Shown piece after piece: positions 48,394 to 61,800 of a stretch of 64,000 bases of DNA. The stretch lies in the NCBI GenBank assembly GCA_027924585.1, contig BSBM01000320.1, forward strand, positions 1,369,501-1,433,500. The letters are read 5' to 3'. A model generated the notes under the pieces. The model had not been told where the DNA came from. It saw only the letters and a program-made list of their open reading frames with translations, and did not search any database. Position numbers and translations under genes: made by a program. This DNA is from Larix kaempferi (lineage: Eukaryota > Streptophyta > Pinopsida > Pinales > Pinaceae). Position 1 is the first letter of the stretch. Each line of letters starts with the position of its first letter.

Positions 48394-50455
48394 CAAAACA
48401 CAAGTCAAGGGGTCGAACCCCATGGTCTTTCTTTTGCCAAAACGCATCAACATGTAGCTGCAAGCTACAAACCCACACTCTCATAAAACGAGAATTTCGG
48501 GTATAGATATCAAACATACAAATCTAGAATAACAGCTGTTTAAAGAATCTATACCAACAGTAACATCTACAGGATGCCCACCTGGGCGTCATCGTTTTCA
48601 TTCTTTTACAAATCACCACAGTAGAATCTCTCCATCAAACACTATGTCCAGGAATCCAATGCAGACAAAAGTCAAAACCCAGGGGTCTTTAAATTCAAAA
48701 CTACAGTACAAGTATAGCTTCATTACGAAACCATGATGCTTTCATTTACAGTCCACATCGAAAATTAAACAGACAGAGCTACAATCAAAATGAGAATTCA
48801 TTACGGCAACATAAAACCCCATAGGCTGAGCCACTGTTACATTCTTGGAACCAAAAACGACATTGATAGAAAATCTAGAAACGTTGTACTTCTTACCCAT
48901 ATTCAAAACATACATCCAAAACACCATACATCATACAGGGAAGAATTCCCTGAGCAAAACCCAATTTCATGACAAACCACAAGAACCACAAATGAATGTG
49001 CCAACAATGGCCATTAAAACCAGAGTATACTAGTCAAAAGCATCGGGCAAGTAATAAAAATGATCTTCTAAATACCCATAGAAATTACACAGGAGTTCCT
49101 TTTCGCTACATCTCATTATTACATTTCGAAACCCCATAGATTCAATGCATTCGATGGTCCAGCCAATAGGCGACCCTTCCAGACTTCCAAATAGAATCAG
49201 TGTGCCAAAGGCTCACGAAATCCTCCCATGAAACAAAACGAGACACATAAATGCACCACCAGAGATGCGAGAGGCAGAGCAACGTGGGTGGGTAAGCTAG
49301 ACTTACCAATACCCTTGACACGCCAACAGAAGCCCAGGACGCCCACGGCATTACACCCGAAGCCACTACCACCTGCCAATCCAACAAGGAAACGCAAGTT
49401 AAACCCTCAAGAGGTATGCATAGGGAGAAATGAGTCCCATAACAGGTTGACGATTTTAGCAAGGCCACACCTGAGCAGGATACGACACTCTCCACGCCGC
49501 CAGGCGAGCTAAAACGCCACATGCACTGACCATGAGCATAGCTCAGGCCAGGGCACGAAGGCACCTCCAGAATATGGTGAAGTGCTGAACCAAAACCAAA
49601 TGGAAACGCAGAAGGCTTGACCAAGGAAAACCCCAAATCGTTACAAACCCTCACTGGACAGCCTGTCATCCACTTTACACCAAACCCTGCTTTATTGGAG
49701 ACTCGAATATTTGTGCAAAACCATAGTTTGAGTCGTGTGATAATAGCCACAACTTGCTTAGTATGCATGCGTTGGTCCAAGGGTCTCACTACTATGATTT
49801 TACATCAGCAAACCCCTTGGAACTATAACTTTTGTATTTTGGTATATCCATTAAAGGACTTGACCATCACTCTTAAAACCTATACCTTGTAAAAACTGGA
49901 AACATTTGGATAGAAAATGGATAGATCCTCTAGGGTGGAAATGTCAGAGGATAAATACTTGCAATCACAAATATGAAATTATTGTATTAGCGAAAATGCT
50001 AAGTAAGTCCATAAACACCCAAGAATACTCTTACCTCTCGGCAGCCCTGTCGAGGTATGTTTTCCTCTCCTTGATTGATACATGTCCCACCATGGTTTCA
50101 ACATCTCATCAACAAAGGCCATATCACATGAAGGTGCCATTTAGACATTCATAATACATTCATATGATTTGATTAAAACTGTATGAAAGAATTGCTATTA
50201 CAGTTACACCGGCAATTGTAAACTCGTAACCGGGATACATCAATAATTAATTCCACATTGCTTCCGCAGGATTGAAAATGTAAAAATCTAGAGAGATCAT
50301 GATTATTTAGGAATGGTCGACTTCCTTTTATCTACAGTAAGCATTTACATATTTTCCTAGTTTTAGAATTAACTTGCGACTATTTTATTCTCAATCAGCA
50401 TCTATTACAGGGACGGAATTTTTTTTTTAATTTTTGCTATTTATGGGACATTGCA
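46208..50455 (+). mobile_element. LTR-like element B, unit 2 copy
   Basis: 4,248 bp, with flanks ATAAA and ACAAA. About 18 bp of its extra length over the unit 1 copy comes from the TA microsatellite. The minus strand contains a 215-codon open frame (49142-49789), also open in unit 1, which I do not call a gene. Confidence 0.75.
48357..48390. repeat. TA microsatellite, 17 repeats (unit 2)
   Basis: 17 TA repeats against 8 at the matching site in unit 1 (25345-25360). Confidence 0.92.
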
Positions 50456-52049
50456 ACAAAGAAATTCATTGCAAAATATCTTAAAATTTTATTTAAAAAC
50501 CCTACTTGATGGTGCATCGGGTTGATATGCTTAATCGCAAATATCATAGACGGTGCGCTGGATAACAATAATGTGCTGGTTCTTTTCTATTTGACAAACG
50601 CACTGGTTGTTATTATAATAAAACAATTCCATGCAAAACCCTTTAAATTTGTCTAATAAATCCTACTATTCGGCGTGTCTCGTTTATTGTGGGCATCGGT
50701 GCACTTTAATGTCGGTCGCACTGGAACAGGGTTTAATATATAAAAAAAGTGTGGTAAAAATCATTTTTGCCACTTCTCAATTTGTTTTACCCCAAGTGCA
50801 CTAGTGCTTTACCTTGCCCACTTGGACGCCCTAACATAAGTGGTCTACATGGACACATTCTTCATCCGTATTGTCTACTGCTGCAAGTTTGAATTTTGAC
50901 AAACAATCGTCAAAATTGAAATTTTCTGTACATCGCCAGGATGCCTCCCCGATGGGCCGTTCAACAGGTAAATGGATTCTCACTTCATAATTTAATTTTT
51001 TAATGGATTAATTTTTAGAATTAACCACGAGATCAACCGTGGCATCCAACCCATCAAAACAAAGGCACGGAAACTTATATTAAGGGATTAGGAAATGCCA
51101 TTTGTAAATAGAGATTTATTAGTGAATAGGATGGACTTTTATATTATATTATTCAATAAGTGTTTATAACTATAATTCTCCTATATCTTTATAATCCTAT
51201 TTGTACTTGTTATTCACTTTTTATGTCATTTTTAATACAGCAATGTGAAACCCTATTTGAGTAAATACAAAATAACAAGCATTAAGATAAAGGAATAAAA
51301 CAATGTACAAAAGAAGTGACTTTTGTAGCAAATCATTAGGACGGACAGCTACAAGAACCATAAAAACGATAAAGTAAAAACACCTATTGTTGTATCAATA
51401 CCATCTTACAAAGTTAACACACTTCCATTTCCCATCCATCAAAATAGTTATGATATATTGTTTAAAGAGTAAACATGTTCCTAAAATAACAAGCTCAACA
51501 TAGAAGAAATTGTTACCATGAAGTGAGAAAATTACTTATTCTTTAACATTGTCTAGGAAAGGGGAAAATTAATTTTACAAGTGTATGTCCCTATTTTAAA
51601 TATTTAAATTCGTTATTAAAACCTTATTTGAAAAGTTGAATACGCTCCCTAAGTAAATAATAAGATTTATAAGAAAGTACTAATTTATTAAATAAATAAA
51701 TATTTTAAATATTATTTATAAACACATTTATCTACATGCTATAATAACAAAAGAAAATATTACATAGGATTTAAATACAAAGTGTTCTTTGCACAAAATA
51801 AATGTGTAGAATTTGAAGCTTCATAAAAATTTGCTAGAATGCATAGCTTCATAACATTGTGTTAGGCTACAAGGTAAGGATGATTCCAACCATAAATTCT
51901 ACATGAATTTCAAACCCTAAGTTTTAGTTTTGATTCATTTCTCAATTGGATGTCTTATAGTTATCTATCCCTCGAAGCCAATTTTATTGCGCCTCTCCCT
52001 CCGCCCTCTAAAGCCAGTATGCGGGAGATCTTGTAACATGTGTCTGTCG

Positions 52050-52465
52050 AGTAACAAAATAATACAAAGTAAAAAGTAATAAATGTTATGTGGGCCATAA
52101 ACAAAAAAGAATAATAGAAAGTAAAAAGTAAATATGAGACTTCAACTAGAGAATTTAGAGCTTAGGATTAGGTGGTAAATATTATGTCGGCCATAAACAA
52201 AAAAGAATAATACAAAGTAAAAAGTAAATATGAGACTTAAACTAGAGACTTTACTTTTTATCTTTAATACAAAGTAAAAAGTAAATATGAGAGTTTAGAG
52301 TGTTTGTCGAGTTTGTCTAGTAACAAAATAATACAAAGTAAACAAAAAAGAATAATACAAGGTAAAAAGTAATAAATATTATGTCGGCCATAAACAAAAC
52401 ATAATAATACGAAGTAAAAAGTAAATATGAGACTTAAACTAGAGACTTTAGAGCTTAGTATTAAG
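52050..52465. repeat. Complex AATACAAAGTAAAAAGTAA repeat cluster, unit 2
   Basis: Counterpart of 29030-29450 with the same arrangement and a few substitutions (for example one CAAGGTAAAAAG copy). Confidence 0.85.
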
Positions 52466-53092
52466 TGGCTCGGGTATTACACTCAAGGAGCTATTCAAGG
52501 AGGCGGCACTTGATAGAGCCTAGGATTTGGATCTGGGATGGTTTAGTTTGGATTCAAACTTAATTTTTTTTAGTTTGTTACATCCTTGTCTCATGAATGC
52601 TCACCAAAATTAACTTTGGATACAAACTTAATTTTTTTTAGTTTGTTCTACCCTTGTCTCATGAATGCTCACTTGATGACCCAAGGAAAAACAAGCTAAC
52701 AAACAAGTAAAAATATCATTTTTAAATGTTTTGACTCTCTCTATACTTTGAAATATTGTCTATACTTAACAAATTGATTATGTATCTCCAACAACTTTGT
52801 TTGGGATTTTGTTACACATTAATACTTGGCTTTAAAATCCGGACAAGTGTTATGGCTATTGAATTTTACATGCTTAGCAATTGTTGAATGTATTGTCCAA
52901 TGTAGTAAAGATAATTGTAAAATATAAACTTATATGTTTATAATTTCTTACTACTCATCTCCATCGAACTTAAATATGTTCATCCTCTTTAGTTTAGATG
53001 GAAGAAGAACTGTATACAATACTTTAAAGTTGTCTCTACTAAATAGTAATATGTTTTTGGCATTACTTCAATAATATTAACGGCTGTCTCTT

Positions 53093-53194
53093 CCCATTAT
53101 ACATACAGAATTTCTTCAAATGAGAAATAAAAAGATAATTATCTACCCATTATACATACAGAATTTCTTCAAATGAGAAATAAAAAGATAATTA
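53093..53194. repeat. 53-bp direct tandem duplication, unit 2
   Basis: Counterpart of 30072-30173 with the same period. Confidence 0.9.
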
Positions 53195-54257
53195 CTTTAA
53201 ATTATTGAAAGAAACAATGAAATTTGAAATACTACCATTGATAGAATTTTGTTTGTAACATATAAGTATGAATTTGCGGTTTTGTAAAATAAAGTTATGC
53301 TATAAACAACATAAATATAGCATTTATCTCACCACGACTGATTCTTTTTATCGAGAATACAATGTCGCCAAGCTCTTTCGGTTCTTCCACAGTATGCACA
53401 GATCAATATTAAATCAAAATAATAGGGAACATATAAAACAAAAAGAATTCAACGGTGTTTTTACTTAAACAATGTAGTCATATTTAAACTACTGAACCAC
53501 TGAGTAGATATTGTCTCTAGGACATCCACACACAGCTACCATTCTACAGCAGGCAACCCTACATTGATTCTCAAAGAAAAAATGAGTAAACAAAGAAAAT
53601 ATCATGATTGATTTGTATATTTAAAAAAGAAAACCATTGCAATTTTGGCTCTAATCCACAGCCCCACAGCAGGCGATAAGATGATCTGAGAGGCATCTAT
53701 AATTACAAGAACAGAATTCCATGGTATTATTGATGATACTAGCCAATGACTCACCTCCAGTATTTGATGTGTCACCCTAGAGAATGGTCCATTTACAAGC
53801 CATGAACTATTGTATGAGACAACGGACTTGAAGCATCTTTGTGAGGTAGTGAAATGCTCGCAAATTATTTGTGTTTTTTTACGAGTGTCAGCATGCAGAT
53901 GACATGTTTTTTGCGCACTAGAAAAATGTTTCACTTGCAAATCTTTTACATAGACAAATTAGTCTCAATTTTCAGCTTGAATTTGTAAGAAAAGACAATT
54001 TTCAATCGCAAATATTTTAGAGCAGCAAATAAGTCTCAAAATTTTGAGCATGCAGCCATTTCTGTCTGGCAAAATTTTATTTCTGTAAAATTAATTTACA
54101 TTTTAATTTTGTATCGGTTGAAATTGGTTATCCAATATTTCATTTATATTATAATGGCTTAATGGATTCCATTAAATCCCAGTTAATGTACGAACTTGGT
54201 AATGGCTAGGCGAGAGCAGCAACGCCCCAAAATAGTAATTATGTTTTTAATCAACAA

Positions 54258-54857
54258 TCAAATTCTATGAAATCTACCAGTGGCAAGCGGTAGCGAGGAA
54301 GTAGGTGGTGCAGTGGGGACTTGGGCAGCGGAGGCGGCGGTGGTGGTGGTGGTGATGGGCCGTACGTAGCCGAAACGTGAATTTGAGGACGACGAAGGAG
54401 GACGTTGCTGCTGAATGGGGAGATTGTTATTTGTTCTTCTGTTAGAAGTTGCTCCGACTCTTCTGGAATTAGCTGGAGGCGGCTGCTGCATGGAACGGCT
54501 TGTGTTGTTGTTGTTGCGGTTCCACTTTGCGTGTTTCCTTTTGCGGGAGACGCTGATCTGTCGGGACCGGAGCATGGAGCCATTCAACTGGAGAGCTTTG
54601 TCTACGCTGTCCACATCTGAGAACTCCACGTACGCATATCCCTTTGGGTTCCCGAACTCATTTGTGGGAATGGTAATGCGGTTTACTGTCCCGCAGCACT
54701 CAAAATGTGTCTTCACATCTTGTGCTCTGCACCAATAGTCAACATTGTCTACGTAAACTGAATATCGTTCGAATTCTCCATCTTCTCCTTCTTTAATACG
54801 TATCGCCTCCTCTTGCAAATGCAGCTTCTTCCCCGATTTCTCAGAATTCATGGCCAT
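54258..54857 (-). CDS. PABPN1-like nuclear poly(A)-binding RRM protein (copy 2)
   Basis: The protein is identical to that of 31235-31834 over all 199 residues, and I see no nucleotide difference in the coding region. RNP2, RNP1, the missing coiled coil and the Asn/Pro/Ser/Thr-rich tail are as described there. The near flanks differ at a few sites (a CA indel near 53530, ATTATATG/ATTGTATG near 53812, ATATAACC/ATGTAACC near 54982), so the coding region is at least as conserved as anything around it. The upstream flank and candidate polyadenylation site are shared with copy 1. Confidence 0.85.
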   Translation of the reverse strand: MAMNSEKSGKKLHLQEEAIRIKEGEDGEFERYSVYVDNVDYWCRAQDVKTHFECCGTVNRITIPTNEFGNPKGYAYVEFSDVDSVDKALQLNGSMLRSRQISVSRKRKHAKWNRNNNNTSRSMQQPPPANSRRVGATSNRRTNNNLPIQQQRPPSSSSNSRFGYVRPITTTTTAASAAQVPTAPPTSSLPLATGRFHRI

Positions 54858-55849
54858 GTCGAGTTATTTACTATCACAGATTTTCTTTTCCTTTAAGATC
54901 AACCAATCTACTCTCAGTCTCAGTGAAAACCGAAACCACCCAGTATTTTAAGATTTGTCGCTTCACGGATTGTCGCCAACATGTAACCGCTTTGGGATAG
55001 TAATTATATGGATCGATGCCTTATGGATTTGGTTTAACGAGTGGTATTGTAATTATATGGATCAATGCTTTTGGCAAAGATGTGTATGGCCACCGTCGGC
55101 TAAACAAAATTGAAACTGGACAATACAATAAAAGAAGACCCCGGCCATCATCTAAGGTTCCAATTCCAATCATTCAAGACAAACTTTAAATCCAACTCTC
55201 ACTCTTCACTTTTAACCAAATTTCCTGTGTCATCAATGATTAGAGACCAAGGAATGGAATGTGAATGTGAATGTAGAATCTTTCTTAGAAGTACCACTAA
55301 AGACGAAAGGAGTGTGGAGGATACTTTGCAATGTGAGGGCAAAAAGTTAAAATTTGCTTACATATCTTCTATCAGACTTTGGTTTTTAAAACTATGTAGG
55401 AGGTACAAAATTAAAAGTTAGAAGTTGAAAGAATCTTTGTTCCATCACTTTAATTATTTAAATTTGTATAATTTTTGGAGATGTGGTTGTCATAGGATGG
55501 GATTTTAGCATTTTTATTTTTATTTTTATAGGAAAATGAAGGCATTCTTGTTGCATACATTTTCGAACCTTATTTTGTCTTTAGCATTAGGACCTAAGTT
55601 TCTAAAGGAAAAATTTAACATTAGAACCTCTTTTCCATTTTTAGGAGTTGTCTTATTAGGAGCATCCTCTTAGTGAAAAACCACCTAATTGCCCCTAGAA
55701 TATCACTTGGGGTCAAAGACCCTAGAGAGAGAACATGTGTCATGGTTGGAGACCTTCTTCATAGTGCTTGAGGCCTATAAGGTTCATTTTCCTATGCAAA
55801 TCCCTTATTTTTCCTTCCAACCATGGCCGAGGTCCCTAGACCCATCACA

Positions 55850-56065
55850 GATGTCAAAAACCAATTGATGGAATCCATATCTCATATCCCACTTAGAGGA
55901 CTCGTGTGTTGCTACATGGGCTCATTCAAGACACTTGAAGTTCATAAGATTCAACAATATTAGGAGGAAATTATTTTCCTTCACCAACCATGTTCAATGA
56001 CCTATGACCCATCCTTACTGGGTAAAGCTCCAAATGGCAGCCATATCCAACCTCCATGCGAGACA
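55850..56065. other. 216-bp segment present in unit 2, absent from unit 1
   Basis: Unit 1 joins directly at 32829, at a shared ACA. The block resembles the sequence just before it (a degenerate repeat with similar CACTTGAAGTTCATAAG and CCAACCATG motifs), so it reads as ancestral sequence deleted from unit 1. Unit 3 does not reach this point. Confidence 0.85.
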
Positions 56066-56539
56066 ACCCCTATAGAGGGTTTGTTTTGAGGTTCGCAGGT
56101 GTTCTTCATGGCCATTGAACCAAAGAAATGGTGTCTACTACCTAAGGCCCAATTGTTTTCCTTTTCTAACTATAGAGTTAGATATATAGAAGGCCTTGAT
56201 TTAGGGATTGAGCCCTTTGTTTCCCCTCTAGCCATGTTTAGACCTCAAAGACCATTTTCAATGCAAAAATCTCACTCATGGCACTTGTCTACCATGGCCT
56301 AGACAATGATTCATGGTGTGGTATCGAGACAAATTCTCGTTCACCACGTGTGTTGTGGTTTAATCATGGCGCTTGTATCTCTCTAGTAGGATAGATATGT
56401 TGTTGTGGATCAATACCCAGGCCTTGAGGGTTTTAACTTGGGAAACCCTCTTTCTCGTTTCTGCTGCCTTGCACTTGAATGTGCAAATTCAAGAGCTGGA
56501 TATTACAGATCAAAGTGCCATCATTTGGGTTTCCCTTCG

Positions 56540-57211
56540 TTCCTCAGAGAATGATGTGCAATCGTTTGGGGGTTTTGAGTTTCCATTGAATTTGATAAGA
56601 ACACATTGGAAGCACAGCATTCCTCGGAGATTTATGTGCAATTATTTGGGGATTTTTGGACCCCTTCATTCCTCAGAGAATAGTGTGCAATTATTTGGGG
56701 GGTTTTGTTTTCCAAACAATTTGATGGGAATGCATTGGAAGCACAAACCATTTTTCCTCTGCCCCCTGTATTTCCTAGAACATTACGAAGGGAGGCTTGC
56801 ACATTTAATGATTATGAGTAAACAAAAGGAGTCGAACATCAACTTATTTAACTAGTTCTGCCTTTGTTTCTACTGGAGCTACTCGCTTTGGTTCTACTCC
56901 TGCAGGAATTGGCTTTCTAACTGTTGCGGGGTCAACTCAATCAGCATCTTAGGGTTATCAGTCTTTACCTAGGTTGGAAACCCATTGTTATCCATGGGAG
57001 GGCTCCTATATAGGGTTACATTAGGAAAAAGGCATGGTTTTGGACCGAAACGAGACTGCGGAGAATAATGTGAAATTTTTTGGGGTTTTGGTTTCCAAAG
57101 AATTTGACGGGAAGAGAGTGGAAGCAGTACGACGTTCCTCGGAGAATAATGTGCAACTATTTGAGGGTTCTGTGTTTCCAAATAATTTGAGAGGAAGAGA
57201 GTGGAAGCATG
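56540..57211 (+). repeat. Cluster of about 80-bp coding-like repeats, unit 2
   Basis: Counterpart of 33301-33972 with five copies. Changes include GGAAGACATTGG to GGAATGCATTGG and CAAATATTTGAGG to CAACTATTTGAGG. The open frames 56373-56855 and 57034-57264 remain open despite several amino-acid changes. Confidence 0.55.
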
Positions 57212-57725
57212 GTGAAGGAGCAAGGGCATTAGTGTCGGGTACCTCGAATATAAGCTATGACTAGATTTTTTTCTCTCTTCTCTTAAATGTGTCTTGTTTA
57301 ATTTTTTTACTCCAATGCAATTTTTTTAATTCTTTTATATCTATGACAACTCATGTTGATTCACTTAATATCTTATACAATCATATACACGCTCTAAAAT
57401 ACATGTAGTACAATCCATAATTTTAAGTATCGTTTATGACCTGTCATAGTTCATTTTCAGTAGTTTCACATACTGTATATTTGTATGCACTTTTAGAAAA
57501 ATCCAACCCTGAATGTGAATGCGGTTCTAACTGAGACCTATTATGAGTTGGAACAATGGTATTCTTGGGTTTTTTAACCTATGTCCATTGCAGCTTTTCA
57601 ACTCTTGCAAATTTAATTTAGAGCTTCTTTTTACCACTTCTCTCATGGGCCTTGGAAAGAAGCGTTTTGGCTCTTTTCAAGATCATAGGAGGAGGCCCGA
57701 ATTGTTTCATAATAAGGATAGTCTC

Positions 57726-57893
57726 CTAGATCAACGAGGAAAATGTAAGTAGCTTCCATTGTAGTAACAAAGTAGGAGCAGACATAATTGCAATGAGGAC
57801 AATGATTTCAACAATTGATGTGCTATTTAAGTTGCCGACAAATTCCTCCTTGAGCTTCTTCTGAGGATCGAGGCAGTCACTAGAGGACTTCAT
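57726..57893 (-). pseudogene. PIG-W/GWT1-like N-terminal gene fragment (copy 2)
   Basis: Identical peptide to 34487-34654, with the KLKEEFVGNLNSTSIVEI signature followed by a hydrophobic helix and the same premature end. The upstream in-frame Met is at 57947. Confidence 0.6.
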
Positions 57894-58725
57894 TGAAATA
57901 TCATGAATATAGAATATTCTTCCACTCCAACGTGGAACATAAGCCATTCTCTATATTTGACGAATACATGTGCTTTGTAATTACATTTGTTTTCCTCGTA
58001 TATGGGTGCCTCTCGGTACATTGAGCCATTTCTTCAAATCCATTCCTCTTAATACTTTTGTATAGTATTGCAAATGGGTTTATTTGATTTAGTGATTTGT
58101 TGTAGCTCTCATTAGTATTAATTTTTCCAGATGGAATGTTAGATAGGTCAAAACGCGGTTTTCACACACCTGTCACAATGTTACCATTTAAAGATGGAAA
58201 ATCATAATAACTTGAAAACTACAATATCAAATCCTTCTGCCAAAGTTTATGCTAGAGAATTCACACGATACAGATTTAACTATTCTTGAAAAGTTATCGC
58301 CACAAGCTAAAATATCAAAGAACCTTGCAGATGTGCTAACAATTAGTATTTTCTAGAAGTTACAAATTTCTTTGCTAGTAATATCTTGCTTAGCAATTGA
58401 TTTCTCTCATTCAATTCAACTCTTCTCTGATGGGTTCCCTACTTTAAATATCTATCTCTTCTCCTGCAGGATCTACTTAAACAGTTGTGGCTGTAGATTT
58501 CATCCAAATTTTCATGTGTAGGGTTTACGTATTTCTTTTTTTTTTACATTTCATGCATGGCACTAGGTTTTGAAATCCTCCTTATTGTGGACGGTTCGTG
58601 CAAATAGAGACCCACAGTGGCTTCAATGTTGGCATAATTTGGTAGGTGGTTTGGCCATTGGACAGTTTATTTTTATTGGTCATGGCCGGGACTAATGACC
58701 GAATCCTTTTCTACCAACCCAAACA

Positions 58726-58889
58726 TAGATTAATTCTCATACTTATTAGATTACCTATTAACAAGTCCTTCTCATCCCGTCCTTATCGAAAAAAAGAGTC
58801 ATTATAATAGATTAATTCTCATACTTATTAGATTGCCTATTAAAAGGTCATTCTCATCCCGGCCTTATCGAAAAAAGAGTCATTATAAT
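58726..58889. repeat. 82-bp direct tandem duplication (unit 3)
   Basis: Unit 3 counterpart of the duplication at 467-630, with the same two copies. Confidence 0.88.
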
Positions 58890-61800
58890 ACTTACCTTCT
58901 CGATGAGGTAGTCTGTAGAAGGACTGATTGACCGATATGTTATATATGTTGTCATAAAGTCTTGTCTTTTCTAGCACTAGAGGCAAATTGGATGGATTCA
59001 TTGATTAGGAAAGTGACAAGTGAAGTAGTCTTTCCTTTCTGTCTTTGTGCCTTTTGAAAAACAGCAATAGGGTATTTCCTCACGGGCGATAGCGATGTAA
59101 TCTTTATTATTCCTGGTGAGTGGTAGTAATGTCGGCTCTCCCGATGAGCAACGTGTTACGGTTTAGTTGACTAACGGTTCTAAATAATATTGGGTCACCA
59201 GTAAAAATGGATATGTTAATACACAGTAACATCACTTATTCCCAACGCATGCTTTCTAAAGAATGGTGTGATCTACACCAACTACATGCACACTGAATCA
59301 CATGGACATTGTATGCACTATGCGTAGTCTTCTATGTAATATTTATTACTCTAGATATATGATGCTTTAATGAATAGAAGGAAGATTAAAGAGAATCAAG
59401 ATTTAAAGGAAATACCAAAATGACCTTATGTATTGTGACAACATCTCCACCATACTTACTAGATAGTAAATATCTCGCTACTCTAGATGCAACAATGATC
59501 CACCAATAATTAACAGTCAACAATGATTATGTAATCAATCTTCCAATTGTCAATGATGAATGTTATTCTTGGAGGAATATGATATTTATAGCCCATGTTT
59601 GACAATGTTTTCACCGTGATAGAGCTATTTGAGATTTGCGATTTATCTGAGAGAACTAGCATAAATCCCTTCTTCAATTAACTAGTGCATGCGATTTTTC
59701 TTGATAACTATTGTTTAATCTAATGATTGTTACCTTTCTCTTGTTATACAACGATAACAGTATTGATGACAACTTCCATAGGTTTTGTCAATAGATGGTG
59801 TGAAAACCGTAGCATATATTCTTTAGACCGATTCAACAAAGTTGAACATGTGCCTCTGGAGGATCCCGGACTACCTCACATTCATGTGTTAGTTAACTCT
59901 TCCAGATGAGGGACTGGTCTATCAATCTGGTGCATATTTACCCGTGTTTAAAATTATTTTTGTTAGCATTGTTGAATATGGAATTAGTTTCTCATGTGCG
60001 TTCCATTTCTTGTTTTCCTTCGCTTTAATAACTTGTGTCGGAATTCTAAACAACTATATTCTTGACAAGTTTATTTTAAATCCAATGATCATTTTCCTTT
60101 TGGCTTTTATCCTATGCTTTTTATCATGTAAGTGTTGCAAAACTCTCTGATTTTTCTTGAGTTTTTCAGGCTGTGAGGTTTTCATCCTCAATTTCCTTAA
60201 TTCAATGAAGTTTTGTTTCTAATATGTAACTCTCGGATACATGTAGACGAATCTCCTTGATCGAGCAATAAAGATGGTGGAATCCACTTAAGCTAACTGT
60301 CTAACTGAAACCAATAATAAACTAAGTGCGTGCAGTTTCAAAGATAAAATAAATATAGAATGATGGAAGCAAATAACAAGATTTAACTATTTTCGTTAAG
60401 AAATATTTGTGAAGAGGGAGTCTGCTTTACTAGGGAGACTCTCACTCAATCACTCTAAGTTTTCTTTGAAGGTCTCCACCTCCACAGCAATGGTTTTTTA
60501 TAAATATCTCTAAGAATATATGCTTCTTTGCTTGGACTTCATGACCTACACTGTGATTCCAGACCAAAAGAAAGTGATACTTCTCACGCATGCATAAAGC
60601 TTTAGATCCTCTAGTTTTTTTAAGAAACGCTACACTCACAGCTTGTGGTTCAATCTCAAGTCTTTAAATTTGGCACGCACATATTCTTCTCTAACTATGG
60701 TAGCTTCATGATGGGTTAAATACTCAATTAATGGATTTTCATTTTCAATCTAATACCACACTCCAAATCTCTCCCCAGTTTTTCAAAGACTAAATGTTTA
60801 ACCCTTGATTGGATACAACTGCAACGCTTGCTGTTGGATTAGTGATAAGCTTGCTAGGATTCTTGTGAGTTTTTCATTAAATTCAATCACTTGGGATACA
60901 ATTTTCCAAGCTATTTCTAATAGGTTATTTCCTCTCAATTAGCAACATAAATGGATTGGTCATTGGATAAACTTTGGAAACATCTCAATCTGTCTATTCA
61001 ATAATAAATCAACATTTTCACCAAGCTACATATCCAAATCCAAATCCCTAAAGCTAAAGAATCAATGATTTTGAAGTTTAATTCCATATTATTAGATACT
61101 TTTAGAAATGATGATGCATAATTTGAGCACCGCACTAAAAAAAGTGTTCATATGTGACTTGATTATATGGAATACAAATTGGACAAGAGCTTCCATTTCC
61201 CCTATTTTACTTCTTCCCTCGGTATTCCCCATGCTTTCAAACCTCACCTTGCTACCATACCTACTTATCCTCTTTCTTCTTCTTCCATTATTCCTTCATC
61301 CTCACTTTTTGTATAGTGGTGTCACTATTGTAAGACACATTCCCATTATTCTACACAATGTTGGGTGGTGATTCAACACTAGACCACCACTAAAGCCTTA
61401 TAGGTTTACCAACAATTTGCACAATATTTAAACCAAACTCTACCCTTTAACCCCATATTGACTCTAACAACATCTCTCTTTTGAACCCTACCTACCCCAA
61501 GCCCACTCGGATCTTGATGTCTCATGATTACTTTCCAGCTCATCATGAAATATTATTTACCTTTAACTATCCCATTATCACAACCCTATTTTTTTATAAT
61601 GGAAAACATAATAATCTTCTCTTCACCACCTTGGTCAACTCTTTCCAGGTTCCAAAAGCAATCCATGTAAACCCTTGTCACCCTCGTGAGGCTAAAGATG
61701 AAGGATCCTAATTTTGGCTAGACAAAAATGTGCCAGTGTTTCTTTTCATGGCATGATTGATTATGAAATTATGAATCTTCATAGTTTTGATTTAACTATC

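Larger units (their letters stand above)
45748..50750 (+). mobile_element. CACTA-type element relic, unit 2, interrupted by LTR B
   Basis: Same CACTACAAGGAAAAGG left end and GGTGC motif fields as 22739-27720. LTR B interrupts it at the same place, so the nesting predates the duplication. The right limit is approximate. Confidence 0.6.
35021..58259. repeat. Tandem segmental duplication, unit 2 (23,239 bp)
   Basis: This is the second complete copy of the repeat unit. It is collinear with unit 1 apart from discrete changes: no hAT (empty site at 41527-41534), a 408-bp deletion inside LTR A (unit 1 positions 18380-18787 missing), a 50-bp deletion after 37700, a longer TA microsatellite at 48357-48390, and an additional 216 bp at 55850-56065. 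Stretches between the annotated features hold the same non-genic sequence as unit 1; I see nothing further in them. Confidence 0.95.
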
